This document shows positions 7,237 to 14,174 of a DNA stretch of 18,578 nucleotides, in pieces; within the stretch, counting starts at the first letter, position 1, and the number at the start of each line of letters is the position of its first letter. A program made the position numbers and the translations under genes. Origin of the DNA: UBA1367 sp040268355 (GTDB taxonomy: Bacteria > Actinomycetota > Coriobacteriia > Coriobacteriales > Atopobiaceae); the NCBI GenBank assembly GCA_040268355.1, contig JAWRIT010000065.1, forward strand, positions 1 through 18,578, in the 5' to 3' direction. The notes beneath the pieces were generated by a model. That model was given only the letters and a program-made list of their open reading frames with translations. It was not told the DNA's origin and ran no database searches.

Positions 7237-7845
7237 CTAGAGGGACATCACGCCTGGTTGGGCCGTGAGCAGCGCGACGATGATGTAGGGATCCACGACT
7301 TCGCCGACCGCCACGTTCTCGTCGCCACCAAAGGCCTCGGCGGAGACCGAGTCGGTGAGGATCTCCACGCCCAGGTCCTCGAGCTCGACGAGCTGCTCGA
7401 TCACGGCGCTCTCACGCATGGTGAGCTTGGCGCCGCTGTTGTAGAAGACGAGCGCGCTCGGCAGGTCCTCCTGCAGCGCGAGGTCGTAGATGACCTCGTT
7501 GGCCAGGATGGTGCCGACCGTGTCGTTGCCATGGCCGAGCCTGTCGGACCCGAACAGGATGGTGGGGGCGGTGGTGGGCGTGACGCCCATGAGACGCAGC
7601 GCCGCCTGCAGCGGGTCGTCGACCTTGACCTGCTGGGTGGGGGCAAGCGTGACGACGGAGTAGTCGCCCTCGTCCTCGAGCGTGAAGCCGCAGCGCTCCT
7701 TCTCGGCGAGGTGCATGAGCTCGTCGACCGCCTTGCCATCGTTGACCAGCACGGCGAGGGTCTCGTGCTTCTTGAGCTGGGTCAGGGCCTCAAGGGCCAT
7801 GACCGTTGGCTTGGGGCTAAAGAGGTCCCTGGCGTCTACCTGCAT
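7237..7845 (-). CDS. yedF: YedF-like sulfurtransferase-family protein (TusA domain + DsrE-like domain)
   Basis: A 202-aa protein with two parts. An N-terminal TusA/SirA-like fold begins VDARDLFSPKP; a C-terminal DsrE/F-like domain contains ILFGSDRLGHGND, ALVFYNSGAKL, LEDLGVEIL and NVAVGEVVDPYIIV. This is the architecture annotated as selenium-metabolism protein YedF. The usual CPxP cysteine is Ser here (S10 in SPKP), and the C-terminal Cys of many homologues (CGTC region) is replaced by DSVSAEAF, so the protein has no evident sulfur-carrying thiol. The ATG at 7843-7845 is chosen over an upstream in-frame ATG because AAGGTGGAG precedes it and the extension lacks family similarity. It is divergent from the deaminase gene and ends in its own terminator. 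Confidence 0.82.
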   Translation of the reverse strand: MQVDARDLFSPKPTVMALEALTQLKKHETLAVLVNDGKAVDELMHLAEKERCGFTLEDEGDYSVVTLAPTQQVKVDDPLQAALRLMGVTPTTAPTILFGSDRLGHGNDTVGTILANEVIYDLALQEDLPSALVFYNSGAKLTMRESAVIEQLVELEDLGVEILTDSVSAEAFGGDENVAVGEVVDPYIIVALLTAQPGVMSL

Positions 7846-7990
7846 GTCTCCACCTTTCGATCGCTGAGGCGTGTGCCTTGTCGAGCCCGTTGTCTCGTAT
7901 CTTACTTCTTTCGGCGTCCATCTGGGCCACCGTACCCGCTGGTCGTGGCAACGCGTCCGTGAGCTGCGGGTCGCCCGCTTCCCCATCCTC

Positions 7991-7996
7991 TATCAT
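7991..7996 (+). promoter_or_regulatory. Possible -10 element for the deaminase gene
   Basis: TATCAT matches 5 of 6 bases of the -10 consensus and would give a leader of about 75 nt. No good -35 is seen 16-18 bp upstream. Low confidence. Confidence 0.25.
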
Positions 7997-8018
7997 AAGG
8001 CCAGCCTGGGCGGCAGGG

Positions 8019-8071
8019 ATCCGTCGCCACTCCCGCCCGGGCGCACACGGTGGCGACGGATGGACGGGAGG
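8019..8071 (+). promoter_or_regulatory. 5'-leader hairpin with possible SD-sequestering pairing
   Basis: A perfect 12-bp inverted repeat (ATCCGTCGCCAC at 8019-8030, complement at 8050-8061) ends 4 nt before the deaminase SD (GGGAGG, 8066-8071). CTCCCG at 8030-8035, on the 5' edge of the loop, can pair with CGGGAG at 8065-8070, which would occlude the SD. The stem is plain in the sequence; a regulatory role is inferred. Confidence 0.45.
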
Positions 8072-8077
8072 CGGCAC

Positions 8078-8560
8078 ATGCCAGGCAAACGATCGGACGT
8101 CATCTCCTGGGACGAGTTCTTCATGCGCGTCGCCATCGCGGCGAGCATGCGTAGCAAGGATCCCAACACGCAGGTGGGAGCCTGTATTGCGGGACAGGAC
8201 AACCGGATTCTCTCGGTGGGCTACAACGGCACGCCGCAAGGGCTGGGCGACGACGAGTTCCCGTGGGGAGACTCTGACGACCCGCTGCACGACAAGCACA
8301 GCTATGTGATCCACGCCGAGGCGAACGCGATTCTCAACTACCGGGGCTCGCTCAAGGACATGGCCCACGCCAAGGTCTACGTCACGCTCTTCCCGTGCCA
8401 AGAGTGCGCCAAGACCCTGGTGCAGGCAGGGATCGGCGAGGTGGTCTATCTGGATGACAAGTACTTTGGGACCGAGGGGAGCCTCATCGCCCGATCGGTG
8501 TTCGACCGCTGTGGCGTCCGATATCGCCAGATCGAGCTACCGGAGACGGCCGTCGTGTGA
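8078..8560 (+). CDS. Deoxycytidylate (dCMP) deaminase
   Basis: A 160-aa zinc-dependent deaminase converting dCMP to dUMP, the precursor for thymidylate synthesis. Zinc and catalytic motifs are intact: H79-A-E81 (HAEANAIL) and P106-C107-Q-E-C110 (PCQEC). The N-terminal SKDPNTQVGACI and GYNGTP are typical of the dCMP-deaminase/ComEB group rather than tRNA adenosine deaminases. The full family length is present. The ATG at 8078 is supported by GGGAGG at 8066-8071. An in-frame ATG at 8060 would add six residues but lies inside the leader hairpin and has no SD. The gene is divergent from yedF. The following gene is separated by 141 bp and may have its own promoter. Confidence 0.93.
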   Translation: MPGKRSDVISWDEFFMRVAIAASMRSKDPNTQVGACIAGQDNRILSVGYNGTPQGLGDDEFPWGDSDDPLHDKHSYVIHAEANAILNYRGSLKDMAHAKVYVTLFPCQECAKTLVQAGIGEVVYLDDKYFGTEGSLIARSVFDRCGVRYRQIELPETAVV

Positions 8561-8701
8561 CGCCTGCCGCGAAGAAGCTGGTGGACGCTGCGCCACTGGG
8601 TTATGGTGGGGACAGGCTGTCGGTGGCCTCGCATGGTGCCCCGACAGGCCGTGGTACTTCCACACGTTGCCCGATTCGCACTCAATGGGAGGTAGCAGAC
8701 C

Positions 8702-9439
8702 ATGGCTGATTTCGTGAACAGAGAGGTGTCGCGCGCCCGCCTGCACAAGGCGTGCAACGCAGGCACGACCGTTTCGGTCCTCCTCATGCTCGTGGGGTGT
8801 GCCTATGGGGCCGCCGCCGCGCTGGTGGCGACCAATATGGCGGTGCCAGGGTTCGTCGCGACGGTACTGCATACGATCGTCCCCACCCTCGCGGACACGG
8901 CGCTGGCTATTGCCGACTGTGCCACGAGGGCCGTGATCTTCGTGCTCATGGGGCTCGTCGGCGTGCTGATGTTCCGCCAGGTGGCGCGCCACGACGACGC
9001 CTTCCGCGTGGAGCAGATGCGCCAGCTGCGCTTCATCGCCCTGCTCGTCATCCTGCTGGGATTCCTGCCATCACTCGTGGGTAATGCCGCGAAGGTCGCC
9101 CTTGCCACCCAGGGCGGTCGCCCCGTGCTTTCGGAGCTGGACCTTGCGGTCGACGGCATGTGCATCTTGGGCGGGCTGATCCTGTTCATGGCGGCACGGA
9201 TGCTGGTAGCGGCCTCGGTGCTGGCCCAGCAGGACGGAGGCTTCGTGCCGAGGGTCTCTGCGAGGAGGCGGAGCGCGCCGCCCACGGTGACAGGGCCAGT
9301 GACGAGCGGTGCGCCGATCGGTTCGGATGCGCCTGCCGAGCCCACCGGGACCGTCGAGTTCCCCGCGACCGACGATTCGATGCCTGCGACGACTGCCTAC
9401 GAGCCGCTCGACGAGTCGGCATCAGGCGAGGAGTTCTAG
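8702..9439 (+). CDS. Four-helix membrane protein, DUF2975-like
   Basis: A 245-aa integral membrane protein with four predicted helices: about 21-43, 79-100, 108-130 and 148-172. The helix-2/3 connection VARHDDAFRVEQMRQLRFIALLVILLGFLPSL resembles DUF2975 proteins, where a short cytoplasmic loop with an F-x-x-x-x-x-x-x-L-R pattern precedes the third helix. The last 60 residues form a soluble tail rich in Pro, Thr, Ala and acidic residues (ending DESASGEEF), probably disordered. The start is set by GGGAGG at 8687-8692. I cannot assign a function. It converges on the MarR gene. The DUF2975 assignment comes from hydropathy and loop pattern only. Confidence 0.65.
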   Translation: MADFVNREVSRARLHKACNAGTTVSVLLMLVGCAYGAAAALVATNMAVPGFVATVLHTIVPTLADTALAIADCATRAVIFVLMGLVGVLMFRQVARHDDAFRVEQMRQLRFIALLVILLGFLPSLVGNAAKVALATQGGRPVLSELDLAVDGMCILGGLILFMAARMLVAASVLAQQDGGFVPRVSARRRSAPPTVTGPVTSGAPIGSDAPAEPTGTVEFPATDDSMPATTAYEPLDESASGEEF

Positions 9440-9507
9440 ACACCGTTCGCGCGTCGGCGCAGCGGCGCCGTGCGTCTCACGCAAGACTCGTCTCAAGGCT
9501 TCCGACG

Positions 9508-9960
9508 TCAGCCGAGGGCGACGAGCAGCTTCTCCAGAAGCGTCTTCAGCTGGTGCGCCTCATCCGCAGGTAGGTCGATGCAGCCGGCCATGCAGTGGGG
9601 GACGTCCACGGCTCGCTCGCGCAGCGCCTGGCCCTCGTCCGTGAGCGAGATGATGACGGCGCGCTCGTCGGCGGCGGAGCGCTCGCGCCGCACCAGGCCA
9701 TGTGCCTCGAGCCGCTTGAGCAGTGGCGTCAGGGTCGCCGAATCAAGATGAAGCCGCTCTCCCAGCTCGCCCACCTTGAGGCCGTCGTGCTCCCAGAGCA
9801 CCAGCATCGTGACGTACTGCGGGTAAGTCAGGCCGAGCGGGTCAAGGAAGGGCTTGTAGAGCTTGGTGATTTCGCGGGACGCGGCGTACAGGGGAAAACA
9901 GAGCTGGTTGTCGAGGCTCAGGGGATTGAGCTTCTGCGACGACTCGATCGTTTGGTCCAT
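9508..9960 (-). CDS. MarR-family regulator, OhrR-like (thiol peroxide sensor)
   Basis: A 150-aa winged-helix repressor. The N-terminus DNQLCFPLYAASREITKLYKPFLDPLGLTYPQY is characteristic of the OhrR branch. C21 sits where the redox-sensing cysteine of OhrR lies, and nearby tyrosines (Y25, Y35, Y46) are in positions that contact it in relatives. The winged helix spans about 61-112 (LKVGELGERLHLDSATLTPLLKRLE, DERAVIISLTDEG). OhrR proteins release DNA when organic hydroperoxides oxidise the cysteine, usually freeing an adjacent ohr gene. No ohr peroxiredoxin is visible here, so the target is unknown. C122 and C126 near the C-terminus (HCMAGC) could act as resolving thiols. Likely autoregulated through the palindrome over its promoter. 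Confidence 0.87.
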   Translation of the reverse strand: MDQTIESSQKLNPLSLDNQLCFPLYAASREITKLYKPFLDPLGLTYPQYVTMLVLWEHDGLKVGELGERLHLDSATLTPLLKRLEAHGLVRRERSAADERAVIISLTDEGQALRERAVDVPHCMAGCIDLPADEAHQLKTLLEKLLVALG

Positions 9961-9993
9961 GGTGCTCTTACTCGCTAACTATTAGGGTACGAA

Positions 9994-10038
9994 ATACTTG
10001 CTGTCTCAGTATAGCAAAGTCCGACGAGCAACAGCCAA
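9994..10038 (-). promoter_or_regulatory. Promoter and candidate operator of the MarR/OhrR-like gene
   Basis: Minus-strand TATACT (10008-10013) is a good -10, with TTGGCT (10033-10038) 19 bp upstream as a possible -35. An inverted repeat, ATACT at 9994-9998 and AGTAT at 10008-10012 (9-nt spacer), overlaps the -10 and is a plausible self-operator. Confidence 0.45.
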
Positions 10039-10171
10039 GGGCTGGCACCGCACCTGACACGGGGGAAGACACAGGGGAGGTCGTCGGGGTCACCTTCGAG
10101 GTCGCCCTCGAGCCGGCGTATCGATGCGTGCCGGGTTGTTGCACGCTGGCATGGGCCCGATTCCGCGTGAC

Positions 10172-10307
10172 CTGTGGCTAGAGATCAGACTTATGCGGTG
10201 AAATCTTGCGGGTGGTGGAGTATCTCCGCCTTCCATCCTGCTGTTCTTTCGTCCGATACTCCGCCAGTTACAGATTTTCACCGCATAAGTCCGATCTCTA
10301 GCCACAG
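10172..10307. repeat. Long-armed inverted repeat (hairpin), copy B
   Basis: Arms at 10172-10204 and 10275-10307 pair over about 31 of 33 positions (GTGGCTAGAGATC..GACTTATGCGGTGAAA). Taking only the 26 bp shared with copy A, the core is 82 bp, the same length. The nested repeat is retained: GGAGTATC at 10217-10224 and GATACTCC at 10255-10262. The core segment CCATCCTGCTGTT reads in the same direction as in copy A. Confidence 0.9.
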
Positions 10308-10319
10308 CACCCAAGCAGC

Positions 10320-10346
10320 GACACATAGGTGCCTCTTCCCTGTGTC
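10320..10346 (-). repeat. 28-bp GACAC/GTGTC dispersed repeat, copy 5 (27 bp)
   Basis: A minus-strand copy lacking one G of the core run, with intact ends. It is the right edge of compound element B, 36 bp from the stop of the downstream ABC transporter gene. Confidence 0.8.
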
Positions 10347-10382
10347 CCGTTCCCCAGCGCGCCCCCGTGTCGGGCCTCCGCG

Positions 10383-12125
10383 CTACAGCCTCCAACCCTC
10401 GCTCTCGCGCTGGAGGGCGACCATGCGGGCGAAGGTGCCGCCCTGCTCGAGCAGGGCGGCGGGCGCGCCTTGTTCGCTCACGGTGCCGTCCTCGAGCACC
10501 ACGACCTTGTCAACGTTGCTCACGGTGCGCATGCGATGCGCGATGACCAGCACGGTCTTGCCGGCCAGCAGGGTCGAGAGCGCCCGCTGGACCTTGGTCT
10601 CGTTCTCCACGTCAAGCGACGCGGTGGCCTCGTCGAGCAGCACGATGGGCGCGTCCTTGAGGATGGCGCGCGCGATGGAGATGCGCTGCCGCTCGCCACC
10701 GGAGAGCTTGGCGCCGTTCTCCCCGATCATGGTGGCGTAGCCCTCGGGCATGCGGTGCACGAACTCGTCGCAGTTGGCCGCCTGCGCGGCCGCCAGGACC
10801 TCCTCGTCGGTCGCGCCCCGCCGTCCCAGGCGGATGTTCTCCATCACGGTGTCGTCAAAGAGCATGACATCCTGGAAGACCACGGCGTACTGCCCGTAGA
10901 GGGTCTCGGGGTCGATGGTGGAGATGTCGACGCCGCCCACGCGCACGGTGCCGGCGCTGGCGTCCCACAGGCGCGCGGAGAGGCGCGCACAGGTGCTCTT
11001 GCCGCTGCCCGAGGGGCCAACCAGGGCCGTGACCTCGCCTTCCTTGGCAACGAAGCTCACCTCGTCCAAAACGCTCCCGGTGCCCTCGTCGTAGCGGAAC
11101 CCCACGCGGTCAAAGGTGATGTCGTGGTCGCTCGGCGCGAAGTCCTCGCTGCCTCTCGCCAGCGGCTCGTCGAAGAAGCGATTGAGGCGCCTGGCCGAGA
11201 CCGGCAGGGCCAGCAGCTCGTAGATGAGGGCGAGCGACTGGTCGAACGGCGCGTAGATGCGGCTGATGAGCAGCATGAACATGAAGAAGGTCAGAAAGTC
11301 GACGCGTCCGGCCGCGATCAGGCCGGCACCTGCGAGCAGGGTGGTGGCCATGCCCAGGCGCAGGATGATGGCGGCGCTGTTCATGAAGACGCCGCCGGCC
11401 AGCTCGGCGCGGATGTTCGTGCCCTCGAACCCGTCGATCTTGGCGCCCAGCCGCGTCAGGTAGGCGTCCTGCTGGTTGGTGGCCCGGATCTCACGGGCGC
11501 AGTCGAGCATCTCCTGGATGTTGTCGGAGACCGCTATCGAGGCGTCGCGCGCGGCCTGCTGCAGCGAGCGCGTGCTGCGACGGGAGCCAAAGAGCAGGAG
11601 AAAGGCCACAGGCACGCTCCAGAAGGCGGCCAAGGAAAGGGTGGGGTCAAAGAGGAGGGTCGTCACGAACACGATGACCGTCGAGACGAGCGAGCCAAAG
11701 AAGTACGGCAGCACGTGCGACCACACATGCTCGAGCTTGTCCACGTCCCCCATGACGGTCTCGACGAGGTCGGCGAGGTCATGGTCGCCAAAGAAGCTCA
11801 TGGGCAGCTGGCGCAGGCGTTCGGCCAGGCGGATGCGAATGTCGCAGATCTCGTCGTAGACGAGCCCATAGGTGTTGGTGTACTGGATGCGGTGCAGGAT
11901 CACCGAGATGACGAAGAACGCCAGCGACCCGGCCAGGTAGGGCAGGACCGACGGAGTGGCCTTGCCGTCAAGGAAGCTCTCCATGAGAGACCCCATGAGC
12001 AGGTAGACGAGCCCCATGCTGGCCATGATGGCGAGATTGACCGCCACGGTGCTCGCGACGCCCTTGTAGAAGCTCCTGATGCCATTGTCCGAGAGGGCGC
12101 AGGTGCGCTTGAGCCATCGACGCAT
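10383..12125 (-). CDS. ABC transporter half-subunit (permease-ATPase), IrtB/YbtQ-like
   Basis: A 580-aa fused half-transporter: a six-helix type-IV (exporter-fold) membrane domain (about 1-325) and a C-terminal ATPase. The ATPase motifs are intact: Walker A GPSGSGKST (370-378), signature LSGGERQR (from 474), Walker B IVLLDEATASLD (D498) and the H-loop IAHRM. It should pair with the product of the preceding gene as a heterodimer. The upstream stop and this ATG are one base apart (TGAGATG), and GGAAGGAGG for this gene lies inside the end of the upstream gene, so they are co-translated. Adjacent to an AraC-family regulator, the pair resembles IrtAB/YbtPQ systems, which use an exporter fold to import iron-siderophores. 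The substrate is an inference; drug or peptide export is the alternative. Confidence 0.87.
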   Translation of the reverse strand: MRRWLKRTCALSDNGIRSFYKGVASTVAVNLAIMASMGLVYLLMGSLMESFLDGKATPSVLPYLAGSLAFFVISVILHRIQYTNTYGLVYDEICDIRIRLAERLRQLPMSFFGDHDLADLVETVMGDVDKLEHVWSHVLPYFFGSLVSTVIVFVTTLLFDPTLSLAAFWSVPVAFLLLFGSRRSTRSLQQAARDASIAVSDNIQEMLDCAREIRATNQQDAYLTRLGAKIDGFEGTNIRAELAGGVFMNSAAIILRLGMATTLLAGAGLIAAGRVDFLTFFMFMLLISRIYAPFDQSLALIYELLALPVSARRLNRFFDEPLARGSEDFAPSDHDITFDRVGFRYDEGTGSVLDEVSFVAKEGEVTALVGPSGSGKSTCARLSARLWDASAGTVRVGGVDISTIDPETLYGQYAVVFQDVMLFDDTVMENIRLGRRGATDEEVLAAAQAANCDEFVHRMPEGYATMIGENGAKLSGGERQRISIARAILKDAPIVLLDEATASLDVENETKVQRALSTLLAGKTVLVIAHRMRTVSNVDKVVVLEDGTVSEQGAPAALLEQGGTFARMVALQRESEGWRL

Positions 12126-12126
12126 C

Positions 12127-13944
12127 TCAGGCCTCCTTCCGTGCGATCTTCCATTCGACTGCCTGCTGGTAGTCGGCCCACATGCGGGCGTAGAGCCCGC
12201 CTTGGGCGATGAGCTCGGCGCTGGTGCCCTGCTCGACCACGCGACCTTGGTCCAGCACCACGATCTTGTCGGCGCCTTCCACGGTGGAGAGGCGATGGGC
12301 GATCATGAGCACGGTGCGGCCACCGGCCAGGCGGGCGAGCGCCTTCTGGATGAGGACCTCGTTCTCGGGATCGGCGAAGGCCGTGGCCTCGTCCAGCACC
12401 ACGATGGGGGAGTCCTTGAGGATGGCTCGCGCCAGCGTGACGCGCTGGACCTCGCCGCCGGAGAGGTACGTCCCTCCTGCGCCGATGAGCGTGTCGACGC
12501 CCTGGGGCAGCTTCTGGATGATGTCGGCGCACTGCGCGGCCTCAAGGGCGGCCAGGGCCTGCTCGCGGGTGGCGTCCGGACGCGCCGCCCGCACGTTCTC
12601 AAGAACGGTGCCACGGAACAGGCGGTTGTTCTGGAAGACGAAGGCCACCTGGTCCATGAGCTCGGAGCTGGCCATGTCACGCACGTCGACGCCGCCCACG
12701 CGTACGGTGCCCTCCGTGGTGTCCCAGAAGCGGGGCACGAGGCTCGCCGCCGTGGTCTTGCCGCCGCCGGAGGGCCCGACCAGCGCCACGGTGGAGCCGG
12801 CCGGGATGTCGAAGCTCACGCCGTCGAGCGCCGGTCGCTCGGCGCCGTCGTAGGAGAAGCTGACGTTCTCGAAGCGCACGCTGGCGTCGGCGGGATGCTT
12901 GGGGTCTGCGGGCTCCTGGATGGTGGGGGCACCCATGACCTCCGCCACGCGCACCATGGCCTCGTTGGCGATCATGCCGTAGCTGGCGGCGAACATGATG
13001 CGCTGCAGCGCCGTGGAGATGACCGCCGAGAAGATGGCGTAGAAGGCGAAGTCGGTGAGGAACTCCCGCCAGCTCGCCGCGTCCCCCAGGGCGGCCACCC
13101 CGCCCGCGAGCCAGGCGACCACCGGCACGAGCAGGATGATCACGCCGTCGCCGAAGGTGAGGTTCAATGCCTGCGGGGTCGCGCAGATCTTGACGCTGTA
13201 GTGCTGGGCCATCCTTCCGTAGTCCTGGATGGCGTCGTGGAAGGCCTTGAAGGTGTAGATGGTCTGCTGAAAGACCTTGACCACGGGGATGCCGCGCACG
13301 TATTCGGTGCCCGTCTTGTTCATGCGGTCGAGCGCGACCTGGTAGCGGTGTATCCAGTCGGCCGCCTTGCCGCCCATCATGGCAAACAGGCAGGCGATGG
13401 AGAAGAGGGCGGCGCACAGGCACGCCAGGCCCATGCGCCAGTCAAAGACGAAGAGCGTCACGAGCATGGCGACCAGCATGAAGACGGTCCCGGCCAGGTC
13501 GGGCAGCTGGTGGGCGAGCAGGCTTTCGGTCTGGCTCGTCGCGCTGTCGATCTTTCGCCGCAGCTCACCGGACGCATGGTTGTCGAAGTAGCCCAAAGGC
13601 ACGCGCATCAGGTGGTCGGCGCAGGCCTTGCGCATGTTGTTGGCCGTGCGGAAGGCCGCCAGGTGCGTGCACATGAGCGCGCCAAAGTACACCAGGATGC
13701 CCGCGACGGCCAGCCAGAAGGCGGCCCAGCCATAGGTGTGCAGGTTGGTGGCCTGCGACCAGTCGGGCGCGACCTCGATCAGGTCGCGAAGGGCAAGCCA
13801 CATGCAGATGTAGGGGCCAAAGCCAAGCACGGTGGAGACGCCCGAGAGCGCCATGCCGACAAACGTGAGCGGCTTGCGCGAGCCGGCAAAGGACAGCATC
13901 CCCGCCAGTCCGGACTGTTCGGCGCCCCGCTTTCTCTCCGTCAT
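12127..13944 (-). CDS. ABC transporter half-subunit (permease-ATPase), IrtA/YbtP-like
   Basis: A 605-aa fused permease-ATPase, the first gene of the pair. The membrane domain (about 1-345) includes the conserved coupling segment NNMRKACADHLMRVPLGYFDNHASGELRRKID. ATPase motifs: Walker A GPSGGGKTT (from 390), signature LSGGEVQR (from 494), Walker B IVVLDEATAFADPENE (D518) and H-loop IAHRLST. The AFADPEN stretch after Walker B, instead of the common ASLDxxxE, is one I associate with the IrtA/YbtP group. There is no fused siderophore-interacting (FAD) domain as in mycobacterial IrtA. The ATG at 13942-13944 has a near-perfect SD (AAGGAGGTG, 13948-13956). The open frame extends 31 codons upstream without support. 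It is divergent from the AraC-type regulator. Confidence 0.87.
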   Translation of the reverse strand: MTERKRGAEQSGLAGMLSFAGSRKPLTFVGMALSGVSTVLGFGPYICMWLALRDLIEVAPDWSQATNLHTYGWAAFWLAVAGILVYFGALMCTHLAAFRTANNMRKACADHLMRVPLGYFDNHASGELRRKIDSATSQTESLLAHQLPDLAGTVFMLVAMLVTLFVFDWRMGLACLCAALFSIACLFAMMGGKAADWIHRYQVALDRMNKTGTEYVRGIPVVKVFQQTIYTFKAFHDAIQDYGRMAQHYSVKICATPQALNLTFGDGVIILLVPVVAWLAGGVAALGDAASWREFLTDFAFYAIFSAVISTALQRIMFAASYGMIANEAMVRVAEVMGAPTIQEPADPKHPADASVRFENVSFSYDGAERPALDGVSFDIPAGSTVALVGPSGGGKTTAASLVPRFWDTTEGTVRVGGVDVRDMASSELMDQVAFVFQNNRLFRGTVLENVRAARPDATREQALAALEAAQCADIIQKLPQGVDTLIGAGGTYLSGGEVQRVTLARAILKDSPIVVLDEATAFADPENEVLIQKALARLAGGRTVLMIAHRLSTVEGADKIVVLDQGRVVEQGTSAELIAQGGLYARMWADYQQAVEWKIARKEA

Positions 13945-13965
13945 ACGCACCTCCTTGGGTGGTGG

Positions 13966-14010
13966 CCCGCATGGGTGCGGGATAATATAGTTAGAATATG
14001 TCAACTCTAG
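13966..14010. promoter_or_regulatory. AT-rich divergent regulatory region between ABC genes and AraC-type regulator
   Basis: This is an AT-rich island in GC-rich DNA. On the minus strand it holds TTGACA (13999-14004) and TATTAT (13982-13987), only 11 bp apart and so not a standard sigma-70 pair. On the plus strand it holds TATAGT (13986-13991). An imperfect dyad, AGTTAGAAT / ATGTCAACT, spans 13989-14006. A 6-bp hairpin (CCCGCA/TGCGGG, 13966-13981) would lie in the ABC mRNA leader before its SD. The arrangement suits activation by the neighbouring AraC-type protein. Confidence 0.45.
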
Positions 14011-14174
14011 ACGAATGCCTGGTATCCTGAGGCTCAATCAGAAGGTGCGGAAGAAATCGAAAGTCCCGCCGGGTGACGACGGGGCACGCACGGGCAGCGG
14101 GGCGGGTGCGAGCGGTCGGGCGCCGACGGGACGGGCGTGGCCGGCTCCGCCAACGGGGCAGGAGGGAGGCACAG

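Larger units (their letters stand above)
10056..10346. mobile_element. Compound inverted-repeat element, copy B (MITE/REPIN-like)
   Basis: A second unit built like that at 6753-7135: a degenerate plus-strand 28-bp repeat start (GACACGGGGGAAG at 10056-10068), a long flank (about 103 bp), the hairpin at 10172-10307, a short flank (12 bp) and a minus-strand 28-bp repeat (10320-10346). Long and short flanks are on opposite sides compared with copy A. It fills most of the 422-bp gap 9961-10382. No ORF with an RBS is seen in it. Confidence 0.5.

Noticed and set aside
9455..9470. Hairpin CGGCGC/GCGCCG between the membrane protein and MarR genes as a terminator
   Set aside because: A 6-bp stem without a T-run, expected by chance at this GC content.
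10329..14010. Two long plus-strand open frames (627 and 643 codons) antisense to the ABC transporter genes
   Set aside because: Shadow frames of two clear permease-ATPase genes, with no recognisable domains and composition typical of antisense GC-rich DNA.
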